Source: Mycobacterium sp. SM1 (GTDB lineage Bacteria; Actinomycetota; Actinomycetes; Mycobacteriales; Mycobacteriaceae). From it: DNA of 64,000 nucleotides. Positions 35,976 to 44,452 of the stretch are shown in pieces. Location: the NCBI RefSeq assembly GCF_018361265.1, contig NZ_JAFLNH010000001.1:1364001-1428000 (forward strand), given 5' to 3'. The notes below the pieces were generated by a model. That model worked only from the letters and a program-made list of their open reading frames with translations. It was not told the DNA's origin and did not search any database. The position numbers and the translations under genes are program-made. Within the stretch, counting starts at the first letter, position 1. Each line of letters begins with the position of its first letter.

Positions 35976-36878
35976 TCAGGCGATCCACTTCGACCGGTCA
36001 CCGTGATGCCAGCGGGTCGTCGGGGGTCGCCGATCCTCGTCATGGCCGTGTCTGGCCTTCACCACCGGCCGGGGCCGGGAGAAGAATTCCATCCGCTTGC
36101 CCTGTTGTTCCACCCACTTACGGGCGGCTCTACCCCGTCCCACCGGGTTACGCGCCCGCTCGGCGCGCTCGGTAGCTTCGATCGCCGTCGCCTCCTCGAG
36201 GGTCGGGGCGCTGCCGCCCAGCCGGCGCGGCACCCAGTACGCCCCCGCGGGATGCGGATAGCTCTCCTGCGTCTGGTGTAACAGCACGGTCATTGCCTGG
36301 CGCAGCGCGCTTTGAGTGCGCTCCACCGTGTCGGCGGCACGTATCGGCGCGCCGATGTTCACTATTACGGGAAATTTGTTGTACCCCAATGACTTCGGAT
36401 GGTCTTTAGTCCAAATTCGCTGTGCTCCCCAGACGATGAGCGGGATGATCGGCACGCCGGCGTCGTGAGCCATTCGGGCCGCTCCGGTCTTGAACTCCCG
36501 CAGTTCGAAACTGCGGCTGATTGTCGACTCTGGGTGCACGACGATCAGCTCCCCCCCGCGCAGGCGGTGCACCGCGGCCGCGTAGGCGTCAGCTCCGGCG
36601 CTGCGGTCCACAGGGATCAGCCTGGCATGCTTTATCACAAAATTGACGAGCGGCACCTGCTGCAGTTCTGCCTTAATCAGAAACCGCGGTCGGCGGCCAC
36701 GATTGACCGCCGCGTAAGCCGCCGGCAGCCAGTCCACATAGCTGGTGTGGTTCATGGCGATCACCGCCCCGCCGCGCTCGGGGATGTTCTGCTCGCCGAT
36801 AAAGGTGATCCTGGTGCCGGTGACGGCGACGGCGGCTTTGGCGAGGATTTCCAGCGCGCGGAAGACAGGCTCGGCCAT
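35976..36878 (-). CDS. PlsC-type acyltransferase, second copy
   Basis: A 300-residue paralogue of its neighbours. NHTSYVDWLPAAY carries the HX4D catalytic pair, VHPESTISRSFELREFKTGA is the phosphate-binding block, and SYPHPAGAYWVPRRLGGSAP closes the conserved core near residue 235. The last ~55 residues are a basic, low-complexity tail (FSRPRPVVKARHGHDEDRR) not shared by the other copies, so the stop may have moved downstream in this lineage. It is divided from the next intact copy by a decayed fourth acyltransferase. Confidence 0.9.
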   Translation of the reverse strand: MAEPVFRALEILAKAAVAVTGTRITFIGEQNIPERGGAVIAMNHTSYVDWLPAAYAAVNRGRRPRFLIKAELQQVPLVNFVIKHARLIPVDRSAGADAYAAAVHRLRGGELIVVHPESTISRSFELREFKTGAARMAHDAGVPIIPLIVWGAQRIWTKDHPKSLGYNKFPVIVNIGAPIRAADTVERTQSALRQAMTVLLHQTQESYPHPAGAYWVPRRLGGSAPTLEEATAIEATERAERARNPVGRGRAARKWVEQQGKRMEFFSRPRPVVKARHGHDEDRRPPTTRWHHGDRSKWIA

Positions 36879-36883
36879 GCCCG

Positions 36884-37284
36884 CTACCCCCTTCGTCTCG
36901 CCTGCCCCGGCCGGTCCCGCCGTGCGGGGGCCGCCCTCGCTGCCAACTTCTCCGCATCCAGCCGTGCCCTAGAAGCCGGCGCGTTGCCGCTCGGTCGGCG
37001 TGCCCGGTACCCGCCCTTGGGGCGGGGATACCGCTTCTGAGCCCCGTGCAGCAACGACGTCATCTTCACACGCAAGTCGGCAGTGGCCTGATCAATGTTA
37101 CCGTGAACGAGCAATGTGGAGGCCGCCGCAACGGCGACCGGGACGACCGGCATGCGGCCGCGCGGGGTGGCAGCGGTGGTTTTGGGCGCCGGGACGATCG
37201 GGTTATTTTCCGCGTGGACCATCCGGGCGCAGCCCGTGTTGAGCGCCACCCGGTGATCTCAAAGGCGCGGAATGCCGGCTTCAT
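36884..37284 (-). pseudogene. Frameshifted remnant of a fourth PlsC-type acyltransferase
   Basis: One frame reading from 37284 holds FRAFEITGW, matching SRSFEIKALK of the neighbours. A different frame from 37249 then continues ALNTGCARMVHAENNPIVP (compare ALKSGAARMAIAAGVPIVP) and ends LLHGAQKRYPRPKGGYRARR, matching the C-terminal LLERVQEAYGPHPAGEFWVPRR. The IWTKDHP segment is lost, the two parts are in different frames, and the catalytic N-terminal half is absent. This is therefore a decayed gene copy between two intact ones. Confidence 0.75.
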
Positions 37285-37289
37285 CCCCG

Positions 37290-38066
37290 TTACCCCGGTG
37301 CGCCGGGAGGACCTGCCCGTTCGGCACGACGGGCCGCCCGCTCGGCCGCCTCCTGGGCATCTTTTCGCGCGGCCTCAGCCAACGACGGAGCGCCGCCGCA
37401 CAGTCGGCGTGGCACCCAGAACTCACCGGCTGGATGCGGCCCGTAGGCCTCCTGCACTCGCTCCAGCAAATGCTGCATCCGGGAATGCAAGAGCGTGGTG
37501 AGCTCCGGCGCCTGCAGCGTCGGCTGAATCGGCTCACCCACCGCAACCGCGATCGGCACTTTGGGGCGCACCAGTTTCTTCGGGTGGTCTTTCGTCCATA
37601 TCCGCTGGGCTCCCCACACGATGTGCGGCACGATCGGCACCCCGGCGGCGATCGCCATCCGGGCGGCACCGGATTTGAGCGCCTTGATCTCGAAGCTGCG
37701 GCTGATGGTCGCCTCCGGGTAGACGCCGACCAGTTCACCGGCCTTGAGCATCTCGACCGCCTTGTCAAACGCCGCGCCCCCGTTGCCCCGGTCCACCGGG
37801 ATGTGGCGCATCCCGCGCATGAGGGGTCCGGTGATCTTGTGGTCGAACACCTCCCGCTTGGCCATGAACCGGACCTTGCGCCCGAGGCCCTGCCGGTAGG
37901 CCGGCAATCCGGCGAAGGTGAAGTCGAAATAGCTGGTGTGATTGATCGCGACGACCGCCCCGCCGCTGGCCGGCAGGTTTTCCACCCCGGTGATCGTGAA
38001 CGTCAACCCCTGCATCCGCCACGCCAAGCGTGCGAGCCGGATGACAGCCCCGTACACCGGTTCCAC
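37290..38066 (-). CDS. PlsC-type acyltransferase, first copy
   Basis: A 258-residue acyltransferase with the catalytic NHTSYFDFTFAGL (HX4D) and the block VYPEATISRSFEIKALKSGA. VPIVPHIVWGAQRIWTKDHP and YGPHPAGEFWVPRRLCGGAP complete the subgroup signature. It is probably the first gene of the minus-strand run of acyltransferases and lies divergent from the membrane protein gene at 38202. The acceptor substrate cannot be told from sequence. Confidence 0.9.
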   Translation of the reverse strand: MEPVYGAVIRLARLAWRMQGLTFTITGVENLPASGGAVVAINHTSYFDFTFAGLPAYRQGLGRKVRFMAKREVFDHKITGPLMRGMRHIPVDRGNGGAAFDKAVEMLKAGELVGVYPEATISRSFEIKALKSGAARMAIAAGVPIVPHIVWGAQRIWTKDHPKKLVRPKVPIAVAVGEPIQPTLQAPELTTLLHSRMQHLLERVQEAYGPHPAGEFWVPRRLCGGAPSLAEAARKDAQEAAERAARRAERAGPPGAPG

Positions 38067-38201
38067 AATGGTTCAGCGTAGTGCGGTATGCACCCGGCGG
38101 AACTCGCGCAGCGCCCTAACGGTACCCGCGTAGGGTCTCGACCGGTGCCCGGACCATCTGCTAGGCATGGACGCCATGAGGCGCCCGGGCGGTGAACGGA
38201 T

Positions 38202-39233
38202 GTGACTGGGGTGCCAGCGACCGTCGGCGCGGTGACACCGGAAGCGCTCCAGGATGCGTCACGCCGGGCCCGGCTGGTCTTGGCCGCCGTCTGGGTGCTC
38301 GACGGGTTTTTGCAGTTCCAGCCTTACATGTTCACCCCGGCGTTCGGCAAGCAGATGCTCGCCGGCGCCGCCCAGGGCAACCCTCGCGTTATCGCCCAGC
38401 CCGTCGTGTGGGCGGCCGGCATCATCGCTGAGCACCCGGTCGCCACCAACGCGCTGTTCGCGACGATTCAGCTCGCACTCGGCCTGGGGATCGCGTTTCG
38501 GGGCACCGTCAAACCGGCGTTGGCCGCATCGATCGTCTGGTCCGTGGGGGTCTGGTGGCTGGGCGAGGGCCTGGGCGGGGTGCTCACCGGCTCGGCTAAT
38601 CCCCTTTCCGGCGCGCCCGGGGCGGTGATCCTCTATGCGCTGCTCGCCGTCCTGCTCTGGCCGACCCCGGACAACTCGAAGCTTTCAGACCGGACGTGGT
38701 CGTTCCTCGCCGCCCGGTCCGTCGGACCGAAAGTGGCGGGAGCGCTATGGGCGCTGCTGTGGGGATTCTCGGCATATCTGGCGCTGCAGCCGGCCAACCG
38801 CAGCCCCCAGGCGGTGCATGACGTGATCACCGCCATGGCCGAGGGTCAACCTGCCGGGCTGGCACACCTGGAGCAGGCCGCCGGGCGGGCCCTCGCCGGG
38901 CATGGCGGCCCTGCCGCGGTGATCCTGGCGGTCGTGTTCACGATCATCGCGGTGGGCGTGTTCCTGCCGCCACCGCTGACCCGGGCGGTGCTGGCCCTCA
39001 CCGTGCTTTTTGCCGGTGTGATCTGGGTCGTCGGCGAAGCGCTCGGCGGTGTGTTGACGGGCCAGGGCACCGACCCTTACTCCGGTCCGTTGCTGGCGTT
39101 GCTGGCAGCCGTCTTCTGGCCCTTGCGGATCGGCAACGCCTCGCCGGCCCGCGAGCTATCCTCAGCCGGCGCTCCCGGTCCCGCCATCGGCCAACAGCCA
39201 ACAGCGCATCAGCCAACAGCGCAACACGGATGA
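38202..39233 (+). CDS. Multi-spanning membrane protein, unknown function
   Basis: A 343-residue protein with about eight hydrophobic segments arranged as two similar halves. FRGTVKPALAASIVWSVGVWWLGEGLGGVLTGSAN in the first half resembles LTVLFAGVIWVVGEALGGVLTGQG in the second, pointing to an internal duplication. The repeated core GEGLGGVLTG / GEALGGVLTG is the most striking motif. I do not recognise a catalytic signature. The start is a GTG at 38202. The stop overlaps the following DUF5134-like gene by four bases (ATGA), so the two proteins probably work together. Confidence 0.8.
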   Translation: MTGVPATVGAVTPEALQDASRRARLVLAAVWVLDGFLQFQPYMFTPAFGKQMLAGAAQGNPRVIAQPVVWAAGIIAEHPVATNALFATIQLALGLGIAFRGTVKPALAASIVWSVGVWWLGEGLGGVLTGSANPLSGAPGAVILYALLAVLLWPTPDNSKLSDRTWSFLAARSVGPKVAGALWALLWGFSAYLALQPANRSPQAVHDVITAMAEGQPAGLAHLEQAAGRALAGHGGPAAVILAVVFTIIAVGVFLPPPLTRAVLALTVLFAGVIWVVGEALGGVLTGQGTDPYSGPLLALLAAVFWPLRIGNASPARELSSAGAPGPAIGQQPTAHQPTAQHG

Positions 39234-39823
39234 GCGCGCCCTTCTGGTACAACGCCGTCGTCGCCGCGCTCATGCTGGCGACGTCACTCTTTGCGGCCGG
39301 CCGGCTGGCCACCGCGGCGCTGCGCCGCCACGCCGTGCACTGCGACGTGGATGTGGCGGACCTGCTGATGGGCATCGCGATGGCCGACATGTTCCTGCCT
39401 CAACTCGCCATCCTGCCCAACACGACCTGGGCGCTGGTGTTCGCCGCGGCGATGGTGTGGTTTTTTGCCCGTAGCGTGCGCGAGTACGCCCGCTACGGCC
39501 CGTCGGTGCACGTTGCCGGCCACTACCCGCCGCACTCGGTGCAGGCCGGGGCGATGGTCTATATGGGTCTGGCCGCGCGGAGCATGCCGGCCATGTCGGG
39601 CCCTATGGGCAGCGCTATGGGCAGCGGTGGTGCCGCACGCCTGCCCCTGCTGGCTTTCCTGCTGGTGGTGTTCATGGCCGGCTATATCGTGTTCCTCGTC
39701 GACCGGCTCGGCTCGCCGCCGCCCCCGCGGCCTACCCCGCCGTTGCCGGCGCCACGCACCGCTGACCTTCAGATGATCGCGATGAGCATCGGCATGGGCT
39801 GCGCCCTGGTCACCATGATCTGA
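39230..39823 (+). CDS. DUF5134-like membrane protein
   Basis: A 197-residue protein with about five membrane segments. It resembles the actinobacterial DUF5134 family, in which Met and His residues line the membrane helices: DLLMGIAMADMFLPQL, HYPPHSVQAGAMVYMGLAARSM, and a final LQMIAMSIGMGCALVTMI. A Met/Gly-rich loop (MPAMSGPMGSAMGSG) is notable. The function is unknown; metal handling is only a guess from composition. It is translationally coupled to the upstream membrane protein. A terminator-like hairpin follows. Confidence 0.8.
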   Translation: MSAPFWYNAVVAALMLATSLFAAGRLATAALRRHAVHCDVDVADLLMGIAMADMFLPQLAILPNTTWALVFAAAMVWFFARSVREYARYGPSVHVAGHYPPHSVQAGAMVYMGLAARSMPAMSGPMGSAMGSGGAARLPLLAFLLVVFMAGYIVFLVDRLGSPPPPRPTPPLPAPRTADLQMIAMSIGMGCALVTMI

Positions 39824-39850
39824 ATCATGATGCGAATGCCGTGAGGCCCC

Positions 39851-39869
39851 GCCCCGCGTCACGCGGGGC
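39851..39869 (+). terminator. Hairpin after the two membrane protein genes
   Basis: An 8-bp perfect GC stem with a 3-nt loop (GCCCCGCG-TCA-CGCGGGGC), 28 bp after the stop of the DUF5134-like gene. No T-run follows, as is usual for mycobacterial terminators. Confidence 0.6.
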
Positions 39870-39950
39870 GGCAGGTTGGCACACGGCCCGCCGCTGCGTC
39901 CCGGGCCGCTAAGCTCGGGGCGACACATCAGCGACTCGGAAAGGGCACCA

Positions 39951-41513
39951 GTGCGGGTCACCAGCATCGGTCACGCCGGCTTCCGGATCGAGACCCACGC
40001 CGGCGCTATCCTGTGCGATCCGTGGCTCAACCCGGCCTACTTCGGCTCGTGGTTCCCGTTCCCCGATAACAGCGCACTGGACTGGGACGCCCTGGGCGAC
40101 TGCGACTATCTGTATGTCTCGCATCTGCACAAGGACCACTTCGATGCCAAGCTCCTAAGCGAGCACGTCAACAAGGACGCGGTGGTGCTGCTGCCGGACT
40201 ATCCGTTGCCCGACCTGCGCCGTGAGCTACAGAAGCTGGGATTTCGGCGCTTCTTCGAGACGACCGATTCGGTCAGGCACCGGGTCAGCGGGCCCAAAGG
40301 CGATCTCGACGTGATGATCATCGCGCTGCGGGCGCCCGCCGACGGCCCGCTCGGCGACTCGGCGCTGGCGGTCTCCGACGGCGAGACCGTGGTGTTCAAC
40401 ATGAACGACTCCCGGCCGGTGGACCTCGAGATGCTGGGCTCGCAGTTCGGGCATGTCGACGTGCACATGCTGCAGTACTCCGGGGCGATCTGGTACCCGA
40501 TGGTCTACGACATGCCGGCGCGCGCCAAAAAGGCGTTCGGCATCCAGAAACGCCAGCGCCAGATGGACCGCGCCCGACAGTACATCGCGCAGGTGGGCGC
40601 CAGTTGGGTGGTGCCCTCGGCGGGCCCACCGTGTTTTTTAGATCCCGAGCTGCGCCACCTCAACGACGACCACGGCGATCCGAGCAACATTTTCCCTGAC
40701 CAGATGGTCTTCCTGCGGCAGTTGCGGGCACATGGATATCACCATGGGCTGCTGATGATCCCCGGCTCGACCGCCGAGTTCACCGGCTCACGGTTGAACT
40801 CGCTGAGTCACCCGCTTGCGAGCGACGCCGTCGAAACCATCTTTACCGATGGCAAAGCCGACTACATCGCCGACTACGCGGCCCGCATGGCGCCGGTGCT
40901 GGCGGCGGAAAAGGCCCGCTGGGCGCCCCCCAGTGGTGACTCGCTGTTGGAGCCGCTGCGCGCGTTGTTCGAACCTCTCATGGCCCAAAGCAACGAAATC
41001 TGCGATGGTATCGGCTATCCCGTGGAACTGGTGCTTACGGCCGGAACCCAGCAAGAGACCATTGTGTTGGATTTCTCTAAGCGTGTTGTGCGCGAACCGA
41101 TCCCTAACGAGAAGTTCCGTTACGGCTTTGCGGTGCCAGCAGAGTTGGTGCGAACCGTGCTGCGGGACCACGAGCCCGACTGGGTCAACACCATCTTCTT
41201 GTCCGCACGGTTTAGGGCGTGGCGGATCGGTGGCTACAACGAATACCTGTACACCTTTTTCAAATGCCTGACCGACGAACGGATCGCCTACGCCGATGGC
41301 TGGTTCGCCGAAGCCCACGACGACACCACGTCGATCGCACTGGACGGCTGGGAAATACAGCGCCGCTGCCCCCACCTGAAAGCTGATCTTTCGAAATTCG
41401 GTGTGGTGGAAGGCAATACATTAACGTGCAACCTGCATGGGTGGCAATGGAATTTAGATACCGGTCACTGTCTCACGGCGCGCGGTCACCAGCTGCGGTG
41501 CTCGCGGCTGTGA
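39951..41513 (+). CDS. Metallo-beta-lactamase fold and Rieske fusion protein (Rv3818 type)
   Basis: A 520-residue protein. The N-terminal MBL-fold domain carries SHLHKDHFD at residues 57-65, the metal-binding HxHxDH type. The C-terminus carries a Rieske [2Fe-2S] motif: Cys473-Pro-His475 and Cys493-Asn-Leu-His496. This is the layout of CMP-N-acetylneuraminate hydroxylase-like and UlaG-like proteins, and a redox hydrolase or hydroxylase function is possible; no substrate is known. The GTG at 39951 was chosen for its upstream GGAAAGGG site and its strong N-terminal beta strand (VRVTSIGHAG). The open frame from 39876 overlaps non-coding sequence. Confidence 0.9.
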   Translation: MRVTSIGHAGFRIETHAGAILCDPWLNPAYFGSWFPFPDNSALDWDALGDCDYLYVSHLHKDHFDAKLLSEHVNKDAVVLLPDYPLPDLRRELQKLGFRRFFETTDSVRHRVSGPKGDLDVMIIALRAPADGPLGDSALAVSDGETVVFNMNDSRPVDLEMLGSQFGHVDVHMLQYSGAIWYPMVYDMPARAKKAFGIQKRQRQMDRARQYIAQVGASWVVPSAGPPCFLDPELRHLNDDHGDPSNIFPDQMVFLRQLRAHGYHHGLLMIPGSTAEFTGSRLNSLSHPLASDAVETIFTDGKADYIADYAARMAPVLAAEKARWAPPSGDSLLEPLRALFEPLMAQSNEICDGIGYPVELVLTAGTQQETIVLDFSKRVVREPIPNEKFRYGFAVPAELVRTVLRDHEPDWVNTIFLSARFRAWRIGGYNEYLYTFFKCLTDERIAYADGWFAEAHDDTTSIALDGWEIQRRCPHLKADLSKFGVVEGNTLTCNLHGWQWNLDTGHCLTARGHQLRCSRL

Positions 41514-41746
41514 GGGCAGCGGCTAACCTACGCCGCTCGGCGTTGAGTGAGCTGGGCTAGCGGAGGGCTAGCGGACGGGTTGAGAACAGCTGGTGATTTT
41601 GTTGGCCGGTAGCGGTCGGCCGGTTGTTGTCGGACTTGTTTGAGAGTATGTGACTGCCGGACTCTCGCCAGTCTGGGTTCGGATGGTTTTGTTGGTCATT
41701 ATTGGCCACGTTGGTGGTGCGTTCGATGCGTGATGGAGGAAATGCG

Positions 41747-42118
41747 ATGAGCGCGAAGGTTGTCGTCAGCGCCTCGCTGTCCAGCAGCTATGACAAGCGG
41801 TATGTCGTCGTCGACGAGGCGACCGGTGAGGTGCTCGATGATGCTCAGGGCTACGGATACAAGGCCGCGCAAAACGCGCACCGCGCACACGCCTTTAAGT
41901 CGATGTCGGCGAAGAAGAAGCGCGAGCGCGCCGCGGCGAAACGACGTGTGCAGCGTTGGTGTGGGCAGCACCCAGAATTCGTGCAGCACCTCGAACAGGC
42001 GGCGTTCTACGCGATGAAGGACGGCGAGAACGTCACCGCAGCGGATGTGCGGGCGATGCTGGCCGAAGATGGCCTCGAATTGCCTTTTCCGGTCGAAGAC
42101 CTGATGAGGCATTGGTGA
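41747..42118 (+). CDS. Small basic protein carried by the IS607-type element
   Basis: A 123-residue protein. The ATG at 41747 follows GGAGGA by 6 nt, so the start is well supported. The N-terminal half is beta-like and contains YDKRYVVVDEATGEVLDDAQ and GYGYKAAQNAHRA. The middle is strongly basic (MSAKKKRERAAAKRRVQRW) and could bind nucleic acid. The C-terminal half is helical and acidic. I recall similar DDAQGYGYK proteins among Gram-positive mobile-element hypotheticals, but no function. It ends just before the resolvase start and lies inside the inverted repeats. Confidence 0.7.
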   Translation: MSAKVVVSASLSSSYDKRYVVVDEATGEVLDDAQGYGYKAAQNAHRAHAFKSMSAKKKRERAAAKRRVQRWCGQHPEFVQHLEQAAFYAMKDGENVTAADVRAMLAEDGLELPFPVEDLMRHW

Positions 42119-42119
42119 C

Positions 42120-42749
42120 ATGGCTCATCGTGGCCCTGATGATTATGTGTCGGCGACCGCGGCGGCCTACCGGTTGGGGGTGTCGACGCGGACGTTGCGC
42201 CGCTACACCCAACAGGGCCGGTTGCCCGATGCCCGCGGTGCCGGTGGGTGACGGATCTTCCGGGTCGGCGACCTCGATGCGCTCACGCGTAAACCTCGAA
42301 CAGGCACGGCTGTTGGGTACGCGCGGGTGTCGTCTCGACGGCAGCAGGCCGAAGGTGACCTTGATCGGCAGGTCGCGCGACTACAGGAACATGGCATCGA
42401 TTTGATCGTGTTTGCCGATGTCGCGTCCGGGTTGGCGGACCGCCGGGCTGGGCTGGGTAAAGCGTTGAGCGAGTGCATGAAACCCGGTGTGGATCGGCTG
42501 GTGGTGGAGCATCCTGACCGGTTGGCGCGGTTCGGGGTCGGGGTGATCGAACACTTGTTGGCCGGCTATGGGGTGTCGGTGGTCTACATCGGCCAGCCCG
42601 AGAACGAGTCAGCTGAATCAGAGCTGGCGCGCGACATGCTGGCCATCGTGACCAGCTTCGCCGGCCGACTGTACGGGCAGCGCTGGGCGAAGACGAAGCG
42701 GCTACGGGCCGCGGTGTCAGCTGAGACCGAATCCGGTGATGCGGCATGA
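42120..42749 (+). pseudogene. IS607 TnpA serine resolvase with in-frame stop
   Basis: One continuous frame encodes an N-terminal MerR-like helix-turn-helix (YVSATAAAYRLGVSTRTLRR). A TGA at 42249-42251 interrupts the segment GAGG-stop-RIFRVGDLDAL. The frame then continues with the serine recombinase domain: VGYARVSSRRQQAEGDLDRQ with the catalytic Ser, then VVEHPDRLARFG. Only this codon breaks the 209-codon gene; a TGG or CGA changed to TGA would explain it. A GTG at 42327 could start a truncated catalytic domain without the DNA-binding part. It overlaps tnpB by 4 bp. Confidence 0.85.
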
Positions 42750-44452
42750 CCGATCGTGAGTTGCGCGCGTGGCGCGGGGTGAAGCCGGTCGCTGCACCGG
42801 TGGGCGTGGCGATCAGCACCCGGGTGCGCACGACATCGCAGGACGATCAGGTGTTAGAGCGTGTGGCTGAGCATCTAGGCCGGTTGCGTCGCGCTGATCT
42901 TGCCGTGGTGTCTCGGCCCGGGCCGGTCGACGCGGGACGCGACGCCGACGAGCGGCGACAGCTGCGTCGGGATCGGTTGAATACCCGCAAGAAACGGTTG
43001 ACTGCGGCGTCGTCAGCGCGGTGGGCCAATGCGATCATCGCCGCCAATGATGATCGGGTCCGCCGGGCCCGCGATGCCCAGTACCGCCATGGGGCGGGGT
43101 TACGGGCGGCGATCGCCACCATCGAGGCGCGTCTAGCGGCGCCGACCGCGGACATGCTGTCCGTCGCTGAGCGTAAGGCCCGCCGAAAAGCCAAGGCCGC
43201 CAGAGGGTATGCCAACCAAGCTGAACGTTTCCAGAAGCAACGTAGGCTGCGGCATCTACGGGGCGAGCTGGCCCGGGCGCAACAGGACCGCGCTGACGGT
43301 GTGGCGCATGTGGTGGAGGGCGGTAAACGCCTGGCTGCGACGCGCCATCACCTCGACAAGGCCGGTCTGACCGAAGCCCAGTGGCGCCGGCGGTGGCAGG
43401 CATCCCGGTGGCGAATCAGGGCGAACGGCTCGCCCGATGAACCGTTCGGGAATCTCACGATCACAGTGACCCCGGCCGGGCAGGTCAGTATCCGGTTGCC
43501 GAAACCGTTGGAACACTTCGCGAACGCCCCACGAGGCCGTTACGTCCTCTCCGGCCGCGCGGTGTTCGCGCACCGCGGCGGTGAATGGGTCCAGCGGATC
43601 ATCGGCGCTAACTCGGTGTCCTACGCGATCAGCCGCAAACCCGGCAGGGCTGGGGTGTATCTCACCGCGGCGTGGGCGATCCCGTCTGTGCCGTACTGGG
43701 TAGGCCGCGACAATTGCGCAGTCGGCGACGGCGTCTACGCCATCGGGTCGGTGGTGGGAGTGGATCTCAACGATGGGCACCTGGCGGTGCGCCGGCTGGA
43801 CGCCCACGGCAACCCCGTGGGTGCGCCCAGGCGGATCGACATCGACCTCACCGGGTCGGCGTCGCGGCGTGACGCCCAGGTCCGCCACGCCATCACCGCG
43901 CTGATCAAGTACACGCGCCGCCACGGTGTTGCGACGATCGCGGTGGAGGACCTCGACTTCGCCGACGCCAGGATGAGCGGGCGGGAAACTATGGGCCGCG
44001 GCGCACGCGGGAAACGGTTCCGCCACACCGTGATATCACGCATCCCGACCGCGGTGTTCCGCAACAGGCTCGCAGCCATGGCTGACCGTGCCGGCATCCA
44101 ACTGCTGGCAGTCAACCCGGCTTACAGCAGCATTTGGGGCGCCCAACACTGGCAGCGCCCCTACCCCAACGTCACCCGACACCAGGCAGCAGCCACCGTG
44201 ATCGGGCGTCGCGCCCAAGGCTTTTCAGCCCGGCGGCGGGAAGGTGTGACACCACAGCGACCAGAGGATCATGTGGTGAGAGCTACCAACCAGGCCGGGC
44301 CCGACAGCCGACAGGTGACCACCGGTAGCCGCCACCGACCAAGGACGCGAGGAACCGAATCTCGCCCACCTTGCCGGAACGTACGCGGTGATCCGGGCCG
44401 GGCAACCGTTACCCCGGCACAGTTGGCCAACAACGACCAACTACGTTTGTAA
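42746..44452 (+). CDS. tnpB: TnpB-like protein lacking canonical zinc finger and third RuvC Asp
   Basis: A 568-residue protein of the long actinobacterial TnpB group. RuvC motif I is [13 protein letters not shown] (Asp340) and motif II is [13 protein letters not shown] (Glu401). Where normal TnpB has two CxxC pairs, this one reads [16 protein letters not shown] with no Cys. At the motif III position it reads [13 protein letters not shown] rather than DxNAAxNI, so no aspartate is visible. The ATG at 42746 overlaps the resolvase stop. The last ~70 residues are low-complexity and run through the right inverted repeat, so the native protein may have ended earlier. The guide RNA would be expected from this 3' region. 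Confidence 0.8.
   Translation: MTDRELRAWRGVKPVAAPVGVAISTRVRTTSQDDQVLERVAEHLGRLRRADLAVVSRPGPVDAGRDADERRQLRRDRLNTRKKRLTAASSARWANAIIAANDDRVRRARDAQYRHGAGLRAAIATIEARLAAPTADMLSVAERKARRKAKAARGYANQAERFQKQRRLRHLRGELARAQQDRADGVAHVVEGGKRLAATRHHLDKAGLTEAQWRRRWQASRWRIRANGSPDEPFGNLTITVTPAGQVSIRLPKPLEHFANAPRGRYVLSGRAVFAHRGGEWVQRIIGANSVSYAISRKPGRAGVYLTAAWAIPSVPYWVGRDNCAVGDGVYAIGSVVGVDLNDGHLAVRRLDAHGNPVGAPRRIDIDLTGSASRRDAQVRHAITALIKYTRRHGVATIAVEDLDFADARMSGRETMGRGARGKRFRHTVISRIPTAVFRNRLAAMADRAGIQLLAVNPAYSSIWGAQHWQRPYPNVTRHQAAATVIGRRAQGFSARRREGVTPQRPEDHVVRATNQAGPDSRQVTTGSRHRPRTRGTESRPPCRNVRGDPGRATVTPAQLANNDQLRL

Larger units (their letters stand above)
41691..44441 (+). mobile_element. IS607-type element with cargo gene, disrupted resolvase and TnpB
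   Basis: An 18-bp imperfect inverted repeat bounds the segment: 41691-41708 reads GTTGGTCATTATTGGCCA, and the reverse complement of 44424-44441 reads GTTGGTCGTTGTTGGCCA (16 of 18 matching). Between them lie a 123-residue ORF, a serine resolvase gene of IS607 TnpA type (broken) and a long tnpB with a 4-bp overlap, all on the plus strand. The right end coincides with the serS stop codon. IS607 elements do not normally show clear terminal inverted repeats, so the exact boundaries are inference. In M. tuberculosis an IS607-type element (IS1537) lies in the same general interval. Confidence 0.7.
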
